From: Segatella copri
GTDB taxonomy: Bacteria > Bacteroidota > Bacteroidia > Bacteroidales > Bacteroidaceae
Reading direction: 5' to 3'
Assembly (NCBI RefSeq): GCF_026015625.1
Contig: NZ_JAPDVG010000001.1
Location: forward strand, 1,922,001 to 1,986,000
Length of the DNA: 64,000 bases
The notes below the pieces were generated by a model that saw only the letters and a program-made list of their open reading frames with translations, ran no database searches and was not told where the DNA came from. Of the stretch, positions 43,373 through 52,722 are shown piece by piece. Made by a program: the position numbers and the translations under genes. How positions within the stretch are numbered: the stretch's first letter is position 1; each line of letters begins with the position of its first letter.

Positions 43373-44377
43373 ATGGAACATGTTTTTACTGAATCGATGT
43401 TTTTGGTGGGATTCGTGATTTTCATCGCCGCCATACTCGTATTAGACATGCTGGTCATCGACCGAAAGGCACATGTGGTGTCTATCAAGGAAGCCGGTTC
43501 ATGGACGGCTGTATGGATTATTCTAGCGCTCGCCTTCGCCGTATTCATCTATTTTCATGGCGACATGGTACACGGCATAGAGAACTTCGACGACCTGAAG
43601 CTGATAGCCTCGCGCTATGCTTCGCATCTCAAACTGGACCCGAACGACTATGAGGGGAGTCTGCAGCAATACCGGCACTATATGACCATCTCCTACATCT
43701 CGGGTTATCTGATAGAGAAAACGCTCTCGGTAGATAATCTCTTCGTGATGATGATGATTTTCACCTCGTTCGGAGTAGACAAGAAAGATTACCAGCACGT
43801 ACTGAACTGGGGTATTCTGGGAGCCATCGTGCTGCGCTTCATCTTCATCTTCGCGGGTGCTGCGCTCATCAGCCGGTTCGCCTGGATTTTACTCGTATTC
43901 GGAGGATTCCTGGTTTACAGCGGTGCCAAGATGTTCCTCAACAGGAACAAGAAGGAGGAAATCAATGCTCTGGAGCATCCGGTAGTGAAGTTCATGCAGA
44001 AGCGCCTGCATCTGGGTCCGCTGGTGATGACGGTGGTATTCATCGAGTTCTGCGACCTGATTTTCGCCTTCGACAGCATCCCAGCCGTTTTCTCGGTATC
44101 GCTCGACCCATTCGTGGTGTTCTTCTCGAATATCTTCGCCATCCTGGGCTTGCGTGCCCTCTTCTTCCTGCTGGCAGCGATAGCAGACAAGTTCCGCTAT
44201 CTGAAGGTGGGTGTGAGTGTGCTGCTGGTGTTCATCGGTGTGAAGATGCTCATCCACGATTTCTTCGAGATTGATGCAGTCAGTTCGCTGGTATTCATCA
44301 TCCTCGTACTGCTCGTCAGCATCGGGGCTTCGGTGGTGATTCCGCAGAAACAGGAAGCGTTGGAAAATACGAAATAA
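43373..44377 (+). CDS. TerC-family membrane protein
   Basis: The 334-residue protein has eight or nine membrane segments and the TerC hallmarks: KTLSVDNLFVMMMIFTSFGV, with conserved aspartate and asparagine, and FIEFCDLIFAFDSIPAVFSVSLDPFVVFFSNIFAILGLRALFF. Relatives (Alx, MeeF/YceF, YkoY) export manganese or metallate secreted proteins. No yybP-ykoY manganese riboswitch was seen in the 298-bp region upstream, which contains only a promoter (TAATTTTG at 43291-43298). Confidence 0.9.
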   Translation: MEHVFTESMFLVGFVIFIAAILVLDMLVIDRKAHVVSIKEAGSWTAVWIILALAFAVFIYFHGDMVHGIENFDDLKLIASRYASHLKLDPNDYEGSLQQYRHYMTISYISGYLIEKTLSVDNLFVMMMIFTSFGVDKKDYQHVLNWGILGAIVLRFIFIFAGAALISRFAWILLVFGGFLVYSGAKMFLNRNKKEEINALEHPVVKFMQKRLHLGPLVMTVVFIEFCDLIFAFDSIPAVFSVSLDPFVVFFSNIFAILGLRALFFLLAAIADKFRYLKVGVSVLLVFIGVKMLIHDFFEIDAVSSLVFIILVLLVSIGASVVIPQKQEALENTK

Positions 44378-44432
44378 GCAAACCATTCTTGGAAGGAGAT
44401 TATCATCAGGTAATCTCCTTCCAGGAAAACAT

Positions 44433-44481
44433 AAAAAGGGCGATTGCTATTCCCCACGCAAGGGATAAGCAATCGCCCTTA
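44433..44481. terminator. Bidirectional terminator
   Basis: AAGGGCGATTGCT pairs perfectly with AGCAATCGCCCTT, with an inner ATTCCC/GGGAT-type pairing. It separates the convergent terC and isomerase genes. Confidence 0.85.
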
Positions 44482-44576
44482 TCTTTTATGAACTCAGTTT
44501 AGAAAGAAGAGCAAATGAATTGGCTTTCCCTTCGGCCGCCGAACTTTGTTTCTTCACTCTTCTCTCTTCACTCAAT

Positions 44577-46055
44577 TTACTTCCAAGGATTCTCTGTTGG
44601 GTAAGGCAGACTAGCTGGCTGGTTGTAAGCGATATCCTTGATGCCGAGATACTTGAATACCTCGAACAAGGTCTTACCTACGTGAGAGAATGCTACGGCT
44701 CCGTGGTGTGGATAACCCTTCTGAATCAATACGTGACGATAGAAGCGGCCCATCTCGTTGATGGCGAAGATACCGATACCACCGAATGAACGGGTAGGAA
44801 CATCGAGAACCTCACCCTCTGCGATGTAGCTGCGGAGGTTGCCCTCTGAATCGCACTGCAGACGGTAGAATGTGATGTCAGAAGCTGCGATATCACCCTC
44901 CAAGGTACCACGGGTGAAGTCTGGTTTACCACCATTCTCCAACAAACGGTTCTGGATGAGCTGATACTTAATCTTACGGCTAGAGCACATCTTGCACTGT
45001 GGAGTGTTACCGCAGTGGAAGCCCATGAAGGTATCAGTCAACTTATAATCGTACTTGCCCTTGATGTCCTCATCATAGATATACTGAGGAACTGAGTTGT
45101 TGATATCGAGCAATGTAACGGTATCGTCAGAAGCACACATACCGATGTACTCTGAGAGCGCACCATAGACATCAACCTCGCAAGCTACAGGAATGCCGCG
45201 GCTAACGAGACGGCTGTTTACATAGCAAGGCTCGAAACCGAACTGGCTTGGGAATGCAGGCCAGCACTTGTCAGCGAATGCTACATACTGGCGAGAACCC
45301 TTGTGAGCCTCTGCCCAGTCGAGCAATGTCAACTCAAACTGTGCCATTCTGCGGCTGAGATCAGGATAGTAGCATCCCTCGCCCATCTCCTTGGCCATAT
45401 CAGCGCAAACCTCATCGATACGTGGGTCGTTCTCATGCTCCTTGTAAGCTACGAGAAGGTCGAGCTCTGAATTCTCCTCAATCTCAACACCGAGTTCGTA
45501 CAAGCCCTTGATAGGAGCGTTGCAAGCGAAGAAGTCCTGTGGACGTGGACCGAAGGTGATAATCTTCAAACCCTTCAAACCGAGGATAACGCGAGCTACT
45601 GGTACGAAGTCCAGAATCATCTTAGCTACTTCCTCTGCTGTACCTACAGGATACTCAGGGATGTAACCCTTCAGGTGGCGCATGCCAAGGTTGTAAGAGC
45701 AGTTGAGCATACCGCAGTAAGCGTCGCCACGACCATTGATCATGTCGCCGTCACCCTCTGCAGCTGCAACAAACATGCAAGGACCATCGAAGTTCTTTGC
45801 AATCAAAGTCTCAGGAGTCTCAGGACCGAAGTTACCGAGGAATACAACCAAAGCGTTGCAGCCCTGCTCTTTCACTTCGCCCAAAGCCTTGAGCATATCT
45901 TTCTCGTTCTCAACTGTAGTCTGGCAGTTGAAGATTTCACCCTTGTACTCTTTTACGATGTTCTCACGGCGCTGAGTAGAAAGCGCGATTGGAAAACAGT
46001 CACGGCTAACGGCAATAATACCGAGCTTTACTTGTGGAATGTTGTTGCTTACCAT
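44577..46055 (-). CDS. L-fucose/L-arabinose isomerase family protein
   Basis: The 492-residue cytoplasmic protein belongs to the fucose/arabinose isomerase fold family: FLGNFGPETPETLIAK, AAAEGDGDMINGRGDAYCGMLNC in the N-terminal half, a central CYVNSRLVSRGIPVACEVDVYGALSEYIGM with likely metal-binding glutamate and aspartate, and TFMGFHCGNTPQCKMC near the C-terminus with histidine and clustered cysteines. It is about 100 residues shorter than FucI and close to AraA in size, but does not match either closely, so the sugar is uncertain. -7 box TACCTTTG at 46163-46170 on this strand. Confidence 0.8.
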   Translation of the reverse strand: MVSNNIPQVKLGIIAVSRDCFPIALSTQRRENIVKEYKGEIFNCQTTVENEKDMLKALGEVKEQGCNALVVFLGNFGPETPETLIAKNFDGPCMFVAAAEGDGDMINGRGDAYCGMLNCSYNLGMRHLKGYIPEYPVGTAEEVAKMILDFVPVARVILGLKGLKIITFGPRPQDFFACNAPIKGLYELGVEIEENSELDLLVAYKEHENDPRIDEVCADMAKEMGEGCYYPDLSRRMAQFELTLLDWAEAHKGSRQYVAFADKCWPAFPSQFGFEPCYVNSRLVSRGIPVACEVDVYGALSEYIGMCASDDTVTLLDINNSVPQYIYDEDIKGKYDYKLTDTFMGFHCGNTPQCKMCSSRKIKYQLIQNRLLENGGKPDFTRGTLEGDIAASDITFYRLQCDSEGNLRSYIAEGEVLDVPTRSFGGIGIFAINEMGRFYRHVLIQKGYPHHGAVAFSHVGKTLFEVFKYLGIKDIAYNQPASLPYPTENPWK

Positions 46056-46162
46056 AATTTTAGTTTATTACTTAAGTTTTTGTATAAATTGCTTATATTT
46101 ATTGATTCTTATTGATTCATTTTTGAGTTTGTTCGGTTGACAATTATTCATTGTTCCGAGCA

Positions 46163-46170
46163 CAAAGGTA
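46163..46170 (-). promoter_or_regulatory. -7 box of the isomerase gene
   Basis: TACCTTTG on the minus strand, 108 bp before the start. The leader is AT-rich with repeats of TATTGATTC. Confidence 0.55.
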
Positions 46171-46214
46171 CAAATATATTTTGTATCACCAAGCGTTTTA
46201 AGGAATTTTTAATT

Positions 46215-46248
46215 CAAAAAAATGGCGCAAAACCGAAATTCTGCGCCA
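46215..46248 (-). terminator. Terminator of the ravA-viaA operon
   Basis: TGGCGCA pairs with TGCGCCA on the minus strand, followed by a T-run (plus-strand A-run 46215-46222). Confidence 0.7.
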
Positions 46249-46333
46249 AATGTAACATATGATAAAGTTCTTGATACATTTCATACATGTCTCTATTATC
46301 ATCTGATACCCTTTTTCTGCCTTAACATCTTCT

Positions 46334-47983
46334 TTAATATCTTCGCAGCGGGCGGTACCGGATGGTATAAATCTGATTGAAGTACTCCTTCCAGCTGTTC
46401 GGCTCCTTGTCATCATCACGCACGATGCGGATGCCATAGAATCGGGTACCCGTCTCCTTGTATTCCCGGAATCTCGACAACAGCTGCTGTGGCGGATCTG
46501 GAATCAGGAAGTCGGTAATCCAAAGCACATCGGCATTCACGTAATGAAGACCATCGTTGTCGAGAAGGTCGAACATCTGGGTCATCATCTTCTTTGCCGA
46601 TGTTCCGCCTCCGATAAATGGAAGGTGGGTTGTGGTAGGCTGCCGCCGGATGCCTCGCCCGGTATGCGCCTGTCCATCTCCGTCGGAAGGAGCTGCATCT
46701 GCTTCGGCTGATTCCATCATAGTGATTCCGATTCTCTTCAGGCGCTCTGCCTTCCGCTTCGCCATCAGGTCGATGGCACGGGTACTGACGGAGAAATCTA
46801 TCAGGAAGCAGTCTCGCTCCAGATCTTCTGCCGTCTCTTCCAGCAGAGAGATGAGTGTTGAGGATATCCTTTCAGGCGTGCCATACATGCTGGCTGAGGT
46901 GTCCAGGCAGACAATCATCGGACCCTTGCGGGAGGCATGGGTAAAGCCCAGTTTGCGGGATGGTTTCGACATTTCGCTCTTATAACGGAAGGTCTGGAGT
47001 CTTCGCGTGCGATACTTATATATAAAGAGGCCCTCCATATCTTCATCGCTGTACTGTGCCAGTTCAAGCGGGAGAAGGGAGTTGAGATCATCGCCCACGG
47101 TAATGCCCTCAATATCGCTACCCGCTGAATGCTCCATCTTCATCTCTACGCCCGATGCGATGGTGAGCCGGTCTATGCCGTTAGCATCGGCTACTCGTCC
47201 CATCTTCGCCACAATCTCCTTGATTTCGGGGTATTTATCCTGAATCTTCACCTGGTTCAGACGGCGTTCAAACTCCGTTTCAGTCCATCCGTTCGTCATC
47301 AGTTCCCAGGCTTGTACGGCGCGCTGTTCCGAAACGCCCTTCGTCTTCATGTTGCGGGTTATCTGGTCCATCATGCGCACCAGTCCTGTTTCGAAGTTGT
47401 TCTGGCGCAGGGAGATGAAGTCCTTCAGCTTGTTCAATACCTGATGGTCGATGCAGACCTTCCAGTCTCTTACCAGCCTTTCCCAGTTTTCGGGTTTCGA
47501 AGCCCCGTCTCCAGTCATCAGCTTGAGGAAGAAAGGCTTATCGAACCCATCTTCAGCATGTTCCTGTTCCAGCTGGTCGAGCAAGGGGAGCCACACCTGC
47601 TCATCCATCCGCTTGAAGGGAGCCCAATCGAGCACATCATCAGCCCGATGACTCTCGGTCCAGGCACGCTGGCGCTGGAACCGCATGTGATGGACGCATT
47701 CCACGATGAATTTTCCCACACAATCATAGAATACCTTGCTCTTGATTTTGCTGTTCACCACCTGGCGCACGAATTTCTGCACCTCTTCGCCAGTTTCCGG
47801 AATCGTTACTTTCAGAGTAAAGAGATGAATAAGATAATCCTTCAGCGGGTCTTCCTTCAAATTCCAAGGCATGGCGGTGCCTGTCGGATCAGGAATCTTC
47901 ACCTGTCCCGACTTGCAGAAGTCATCCAGCATCTTCAAGTAATACTGTGCCTCCGCCAAATCCTTGTTATTCTGGTATTTCAT
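46334..47983 (-). CDS. viaA: ViaA-like von Willebrand factor A protein
   Basis: The 549-residue cytoplasmic protein has an N-terminal helical region and a C-terminal VWA domain with the metal-ion-dependent adhesion motif IVCLDTSASMYGTPE (near residue 353), then ISLLEETAEDLERDCFLIDFS and a PFIGGGTSAKKMM segment. In E. coli ViaA works with the MoxR ATPase RavA on respiratory complexes and aminoglycoside sensitisation. Here the gene is in one operon with a RavA-like ATPase, separated by a redox-type protein. Length is close to E. coli ViaA (483) plus loops, including a SAEADAAPSDGDGQAHTGRG insertion. Confidence 0.82.
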   Translation of the reverse strand: MKYQNNKDLAEAQYYLKMLDDFCKSGQVKIPDPTGTAMPWNLKEDPLKDYLIHLFTLKVTIPETGEEVQKFVRQVVNSKIKSKVFYDCVGKFIVECVHHMRFQRQRAWTESHRADDVLDWAPFKRMDEQVWLPLLDQLEQEHAEDGFDKPFFLKLMTGDGASKPENWERLVRDWKVCIDHQVLNKLKDFISLRQNNFETGLVRMMDQITRNMKTKGVSEQRAVQAWELMTNGWTETEFERRLNQVKIQDKYPEIKEIVAKMGRVADANGIDRLTIASGVEMKMEHSAGSDIEGITVGDDLNSLLPLELAQYSDEDMEGLFIYKYRTRRLQTFRYKSEMSKPSRKLGFTHASRKGPMIVCLDTSASMYGTPERISSTLISLLEETAEDLERDCFLIDFSVSTRAIDLMAKRKAERLKRIGITMMESAEADAAPSDGDGQAHTGRGIRRQPTTTHLPFIGGGTSAKKMMTQMFDLLDNDGLHYVNADVLWITDFLIPDPPQQLLSRFREYKETGTRFYGIRIVRDDDKEPNSWKEYFNQIYTIRYRPLRRY

Positions 47984-47995
47984 AGGAGTAAATCC

Positions 47996-48490
47996 TTATT
48001 TTTTCTCCATCAGATATTCTGCGAAGATTCTTGCAGCACTCTCTACTTTGGCTGCGCAAGGGCGAGACTTGTAATATTCTGCCGTTCTTGCCGAAGCCAC
48101 ATAGCTGGACTGCGCTTTCTCGTGGCCCTTCAAGCCGAGGATTTCGGCACAGATGATACTACCATTCTGCTCCTTCGATTTGGCGAGCAAATCCTGCACC
48201 ACCTTATAGCAGGCCGACTTGCCCTCACGGTCATCCCCCTCGGTCTGTCCGCAATCCAAGCCAACGAGCACCACGATGCCCGAAACAGCACCACACATCA
48301 TTCTCATTCTGCCTACTCCACCACCGAAGCCGGCACCTATGCGCTTCGCCATCTCATCATCAAGACCATATAAATCGGCAAAGGCAGCCACTACCGACTG
48401 GCAGCAGCCATAGCCTTGCATAAAGTTATCCACAGCCCGGTGAACACGCGCCTCCAACTCTGGAGTCAATATTTTCTGTTCATTCATCAT
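47996..48490 (-). CDS. C_GCAxxG_C_C family protein
   Basis: The 164-residue protein has the family cysteine pattern: GYGCCQSVVAAFADLYGLDDEMAKRIGAGFGGGVGRMRMMCGAVSG, then a cysteine in LDCGQTEG, CYKVVQDLL, IICAEILG and RPCAAKVE. Members are thought to be redox or metal-cluster proteins, often near transporters or oxidoreductases; activity is unproven. It sits between the RavA-like and ViaA-like genes (40 and 12 bp gaps), which suggests it acts in that system. Confidence 0.85.
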   Translation of the reverse strand: MMNEQKILTPELEARVHRAVDNFMQGYGCCQSVVAAFADLYGLDDEMAKRIGAGFGGGVGRMRMMCGAVSGIVVLVGLDCGQTEGDDREGKSACYKVVQDLLAKSKEQNGSIICAEILGLKGHEKAQSSYVASARTAEYYKSRPCAAKVESAARIFAEYLMEKK

Positions 48491-48530
48491 GTTTAGAGTC
48501 TTCTATATATAATAATGTAATAGGAGGCGA

Positions 48531-49769
48531 TTAAACCTCATAAAGTTTCATCGTATCCTGACGGGTAAACGCCAGCTCCTTATAGAAATCACGGAGATAA
48601 GCCGATATTTCCGCCTTATCATCAGCAGATGCGAAGAGATTCTCGCCCAACTGCCTTTCCAGCGAGCTCAAGCCATCCGAAAGAGTTTCTATCTCCCCTT
48701 CGTAATCCCTGCCATCCTCCGGATTCCTGCGTACACGATGATATTTGATGTCCTCAGCAAGCGCATTCTTCATCTCCACGAGTTTATCTGCAAAAGGAGA
48801 AAAGAGGGCACGGATCACGATGTTTCGGATAGCATCCCGCTCTTCCGGCTCCTGCCACAGACAATGGTAGATAGGAAGCAAATCGCAGATATCCACCTCT
48901 TCCCTATCCTGCATAAAGGCAGAAGTGCGAAGCAGGCGGACGATATTCTTCCATCTTCGGTCACTCACATAGATATTTCTGCGCTCGGCAGCCTCATCCA
49001 CATTCACGGCTCTCAGAGATTTACGGATGGCGGAAATTGCATCAAGCACCTCCTCCTTCACGCCAATCTTACAGATTTTCTCCGCCCATTCAGCATACTC
49101 CTCAGCAGTAATCTTCAAATCAGAAAAATCTGCGGAATCAGATTTCCCCATAGAACCAGAAGAATCTGTGGAATCTGTGAAATCTGTGGGACCTAAGAAA
49201 TCCGTGGGAGCCTCCAGCAGCATCGCCCGGAAATTCTTCTCCAGCTTAATCGGTCGGCTTTCTATTCTGATAACGAATCGGTCCCAGAGCGCCTCCAGTC
49301 CTTCTCCCTTAGCCGGCAACTCATTGCTTGCAGCCACGAGAAGCTTCAGAGGAAGATGCATTTCTCGATTGCCGTTTCTGAAGATTTTCTCGTTAATCAC
49401 CGTAAGGAGCGTGTTCTGGATAGCAGGTCCCGCCTTCCAGATTTCATCCAGGAAAACCACATCGGCTGTAGGCAGATAACCCTCCACCGCACGCTCGTAA
49501 GTATCCGAAGTCTTCAGTTTCTGAATGCTCACCGGACCGAAGATTTCATCGGGTGTAGAGAATCGCGACATCAGATACTCAAAGCTCTGAGCATCCCTGA
49601 ATGCCGTTTTCAACTGTCTGGCTACCATACTCTTAGCCACACCCGGAGGTCCCAGCAGGATGATACTCTCACCTGCCAGAGCTGCCAGGAGCGAGAGCGA
49701 TATCTCCGTCTCCTTCTCATAAATGCCCCGGTTCATCTCACCGAGTAATTGTTTGAATCTTTCAAGCAT
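48531..49769 (-). CDS. ravA: RavA-like MoxR AAA+ ATPase
   Basis: The 412-residue ATPase has Walker A GPPGVAKS (near residue 37), FEYLMSRFSTPDEIFGPVSIQKLK, Walker B VVFLDEIWKAGPAIQNTLLTVINEKIFRNG, sensor 1 LLVAASNELPAKGEGLEALWDRF and the arginine-rich lid RRNIYVSDRRWKNIVRLLRTSAF. These match RavA closely. After the ATPase core, residues about 190-217 are a low-complexity insert (LGPTDFTDSTDSSGSMGKSDSADFSDLK). The C-terminus is shorter than in E. coli RavA (498). It forms an operon with the C_GCAxxG_C_C gene and the ViaA-like gene. Confidence 0.87.
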   Translation of the reverse strand: MLERFKQLLGEMNRGIYEKETEISLSLLAALAGESIILLGPPGVAKSMVARQLKTAFRDAQSFEYLMSRFSTPDEIFGPVSIQKLKTSDTYERAVEGYLPTADVVFLDEIWKAGPAIQNTLLTVINEKIFRNGNREMHLPLKLLVAASNELPAKGEGLEALWDRFVIRIESRPIKLEKNFRAMLLEAPTDFLGPTDFTDSTDSSGSMGKSDSADFSDLKITAEEYAEWAEKICKIGVKEEVLDAISAIRKSLRAVNVDEAAERRNIYVSDRRWKNIVRLLRTSAFMQDREEVDICDLLPIYHCLWQEPEERDAIRNIVIRALFSPFADKLVEMKNALAEDIKYHRVRRNPEDGRDYEGEIETLSDGLSSLERQLGENLFASADDKAEISAYLRDFYKELAFTRQDTMKLYEV

Positions 49770-49875
49770 ATTCTTACTTTTCTATTCAGAATCATATAAA
49801 GACAAAAAGAAGTTAAGAGATAAAATTCATTATCCCTTAACTTCCTCATATTCTTTTATATAAATAAGGTATGGC

Positions 49876-50889
49876 TTACTTTACGTTGCCCACCTTAATC
49901 AAGTACTCAGCAATCTGAACAGCGTTCAGGGCAGCACCCTTACGAATCTGGTCGCCAGTCAACCACAATGTGTTACCATTGTCATCAGCCAAATCCTTGC
50001 GGATACGACCTACATATACATCGTCCTTACCGGCACTCTCCAATGGCATTGGATAAACGTAGTTCTGGGCATCATCCTTTACAGTTACGCCTGGAGCAGC
50101 CTCCAAAGCCTTGCGGATGTCCTCTACTGCCAATGGCTTCTCAGTCTCAAACCAAACACTCTCTGAGTGAGAACGGAGTGAAGAAACGCGAACGCAGGTA
50201 GCACTGGTGCGAACATCAGAGTGCATAATCTTGCGGGTCTCGTTATACATCTTCATCTCCTCCTTGGTGTAATCGTTAGGAGTCATCTTGTCAATCTGTG
50301 GGATGACATTGTATGCCAACTGATGAGGGAACTTATTGATATGCTCAGTTTTACCGGTCTCGATGATATCCTTATACTGCTGCTCAAGTTCAGCCATGGC
50401 AGCAGCACCGGCACCTGAAGCACTCTGGTAAGAAGAGATATGAATCTTCTTGATATGGCTTAAGTCATCGATAGGCTTCAACACTACTACCATCATGATG
50501 GTGGTACAGTTAGGGTTGGCGATGATGTTGCGAGGGCGGTTCAGGGCATCCTCAGCATTTACCTCAGGCACAACCAGAGGCACGTCGTCGCACATACGGA
50601 ATGCGCTAGAGTTATCAATCATCACGGCACCATACTTGGTGATAGTCTCGGCAAACTCTTCTGAAGTGCCGCCACCAGCAGATGTGAAAGCAATATCGAC
50701 ATCTTTAAAGTCATCGTTATGCTGCAAAAGTTTGACCTCATAGTCCTTTCCCTTGAAGTTGTATTTTCGTCCGGCAGAACGCTCAGAACCAAACAACACC
50801 AAATCATCCATAGGGAAATTTCTCTCAGCAAGGATACGCAGGAATTCCTGTCCTACTGCGCCACTTGCACCAACAATTGCTACTTTCAT
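49876..50889 (-). CDS. asd: Aspartate-semialdehyde dehydrogenase
   Basis: The 337-residue enzyme reduces aspartyl phosphate to aspartate semialdehyde with NADPH, the branch point to lysine/diaminopimelate, methionine and threonine. It has the nucleotide motif [10 protein letters not shown], the catalytic cysteine in IANPNCTTI (Cys 128), [15 protein letters not shown] and the histidine region [12 protein letters not shown]. Length is normal. It has its own promoter (TAACTTTG, 51044-51051 minus) and an unusual leader with a 26-bp tandem repeat. Confidence 0.95.
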   Translation of the reverse strand: MKVAIVGASGAVGQEFLRILAERNFPMDDLVLFGSERSAGRKYNFKGKDYEVKLLQHNDDFKDVDIAFTSAGGGTSEEFAETITKYGAVMIDNSSAFRMCDDVPLVVPEVNAEDALNRPRNIIANPNCTTIMMVVVLKPIDDLSHIKKIHISSYQSASGAGAAAMAELEQQYKDIIETGKTEHINKFPHQLAYNVIPQIDKMTPNDYTKEEMKMYNETRKIMHSDVRTSATCVRVSSLRSHSESVWFETEKPLAVEDIRKALEAAPGVTVKDDAQNYVYPMPLESAGKDDVYVGRIRKDLADDNGNTLWLTGDQIRKGAALNAVQIAEYLIKVGNVK

Positions 50890-51277
50890 AATCGAATCTT
50901 TTAATTTATAAAGTTGTTATAAGTGTAAACTGTGGAAGAGAAAGCCAGCCTCCTTATCATCTTCATGATTCCTCATTTTCTGATAGCTTCATGATTTCTC
51001 ATTTTCTGATAGCCGGAAACTGCTTATTTTCTCAAATCCGCTGCAAAGTTAAGACTTTTTCTACAATATCAAGCATAAATTCCCAAAAATTATTACTTTT
51101 TGCTGCAAATTTATCATTTTTGCTTACTTTTCTGCAAGAATATGCAGAAAAATGGAGAAAAATAGTCGCTATTACGTTTGGCAGTTCAAAAGAAGAATGC
51201 AAGCATCCTCATAAAAAATATCAGGAAATCGTGCCTTGGATTATATTCAAGGCACGATAGAGTGCAGGAAAATTGAA
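50890..51277. other. asd leader and intergenic region
   Basis: Contains the 26-bp tandem repeat (50962-51013) and the asd promoter (51044-51051 minus). The remaining 200 bp, up to the archaemetzincin stop, is AT-rich without a credible gene; it is the 3' end of the envelope operon transcript. Confidence 0.5.
50962..51013. repeat. 26-bp tandem duplication in the asd leader
   Basis: TTCATGATTCCTCATTTTCTGATAGC at 50962-50987 is followed directly by the same 26 bp with one mismatch at 50988-51013. It lies between the asd -7 box and its start codon, in the untranslated leader. Confidence 0.85.
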
Positions 51278-51964
51278 TTATCTCTCTTGATGAGTCATAA
51301 TCATCCTCAAAGATTTCTTGCAATCCTCGCACAACCCATGTTTCATGTAAAAGGTATTCTTGCCATGGGCATCCTGCATCAGGCACTTAGGGGCATTCGT
51401 CTTACAATGCGGCAAACCGCGAGAATGCAGGAACTCATGGATTGTTACTTTCCATAAGTCATCCTTTCGTTTCAATCGGAAGGTTGAAACCACACAGGCG
51501 TCACCAGGCCGGAAACTCAATCCCATGATTCCATAGTTGTATTGTCCATGAATAGAAGTAGAGATGTCTCGATGCGTCAAACCTATCGTTACGATTTCAT
51601 CATTACCTCCATGCTCTTCATGCAACATTTTCAGGATTTTCCCAGCCCAATACCTGTTTCTTGGTTTGTAGAGACATGAGGCAGGTATTTCTTTCTTGTC
51701 TCCAACAAATACAGATGCCTCCACCCAAGCCTTTGGTTTCGTATTGAAAATGATACCCAACTGCTTCACGAGTTCTTCTCTCAACTGTTCTGCCTCCTGA
51801 TGTGAGAAATTTCCCAAAGGTTTTAACTCAATTACATAACCCAATGGAGGATCTGCAGGGAGACTATCTCCCATTCCCTCATTGCCATGACTCTGATTTC
51901 CATTGTAACAACCTGCTAAAAACAGGATTGAGATTCCAGCAATAAACAGCAATAACTTCTTCAT
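51278..51964 (-). CDS. Archaemetzincin-like zinc metalloprotease lipoprotein
   Basis: The 228-residue protein has a lipoprotein signal (LFLAGC, cysteine 19). The metzincin core is HEFLHSRGLPHC: His176, Glu177, His180, His186 and Cys187. It is followed by Cys194 with CxM and by Cys212 and Cys215 (CEDC). Spacing C-x6-C-x-M-x15-C-x2-C is close to the archaemetzincin pattern (C-x4-C-x-M-x17-C-x2-C). An amine-peptidase type activity is likely. Export as a lipoprotein and location in an operon with cell-wall enzymes point to an envelope or surface role, unlike the cytoplasmic archaeal members. It follows the transpeptidase-like gene by 12 bp. Confidence 0.82.
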   Translation of the reverse strand: MKKLLLFIAGISILFLAGCYNGNQSHGNEGMGDSLPADPPLGYVIELKPLGNFSHQEAEQLREELVKQLGIIFNTKPKAWVEASVFVGDKKEIPASCLYKPRNRYWAGKILKMLHEEHGGNDEIVTIGLTHRDISTSIHGQYNYGIMGLSFRPGDACVVSTFRLKRKDDLWKVTIHEFLHSRGLPHCKTNAPKCLMQDAHGKNTFYMKHGLCEDCKKSLRMIMTHQER

Positions 51965-51976
51965 AGAATATTCTTT

Positions 51977-52627
51977 TTATTTGTATTTTGCATAAATCAA
52001 TATAGGTCTTCTCTTGGAAGATTCCTTGTATATCTGCATCACTTTCTCCACGCAGCTCCTTGATACAGTAAAGCAGCCACGGCTCTCTGTTCCTAGCGGA
52101 ATATACTCCTTTCCACCGGAGAACCTTGTCACCTTGCCAGCAGAATGAATCAGGATACCACGGGCTTCTGCCAGATAATTGCTCTTGTCGAGCCCTCGAA
52201 GGCGAACGCAGTTTTTGAACTTCATTCCACCTTTTCTTATCATGACATATCTTCCAAGACTCGTGCATCCACTTCCAGGGTTATTACTGAACTTTGGTTG
52301 GGCTGCTGTATTTCCCTTACCACTTCCATGCATGCAATAGCTGCTCATTACTCTTTTGCCACGCTGCAAGTCATAGATAAAGAACCTCTTCTTGCCAGAT
52401 GGTTTGGAGAAATCCACGAGGATATAGTAATCCTTACTGTATCCTCGTCTGTCGCAATAATCTCTTACTTGCGTCAGATTCTCACAATCCACCTGATGAT
52501 ACCACTCTTTAGCATCCACCGTATTCTTAAAAAACGGTTTTGTGAACCTATTATAAATAGGTGGAACGAAAAGAACACCGATGACAAGCAGAACCAGTAT
52601 TCCCAATATAATCAATAACTTCTTCAT
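51977..52627 (-). CDS. Murein L,D-transpeptidase catalytic-domain-like protein
   Basis: The 216-residue protein begins at MKKLLIILGILVLL (start 52627; a start at 52657 would add 10 residues before the membrane anchor). One N-terminal membrane segment is followed by a YkuD_2-type domain: YYILVDFSKPSGKKRFFIYDL, GKGNTAAQPKFSNNPGSGCTSLGRYVM, then ARGILIHSAGKV and GTESRGCFTVS, with the histidine and the SRGC cysteine expected in the active site. It would act on peptidoglycan peptides in the periplasm. It is the second gene of the envelope operon. Confidence 0.83.
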   Translation of the reverse strand: MKKLLIILGILVLLVIGVLFVPPIYNRFTKPFFKNTVDAKEWYHQVDCENLTQVRDYCDRRGYSKDYYILVDFSKPSGKKRFFIYDLQRGKRVMSSYCMHGSGKGNTAAQPKFSNNPGSGCTSLGRYVMIRKGGMKFKNCVRLRGLDKSNYLAEARGILIHSAGKVTRFSGGKEYIPLGTESRGCFTVSRSCVEKVMQIYKESSKRRPILIYAKYK

Positions 52628-52722
52628 AATAATGCAAAAGTAGAAAAAAATAAGCAAGTAATGATGCTATCCATACGTGGATTGTATCAAATACTCGCTT
52701 ATGTGTATGAAATCATCATTGT

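Noticed and set aside
47129..48373. 414-codon plus-strand frame across the viaA and C_GCAxxG_C_C genes
   Set aside because: It spans two real genes on the other strand and has no family features.
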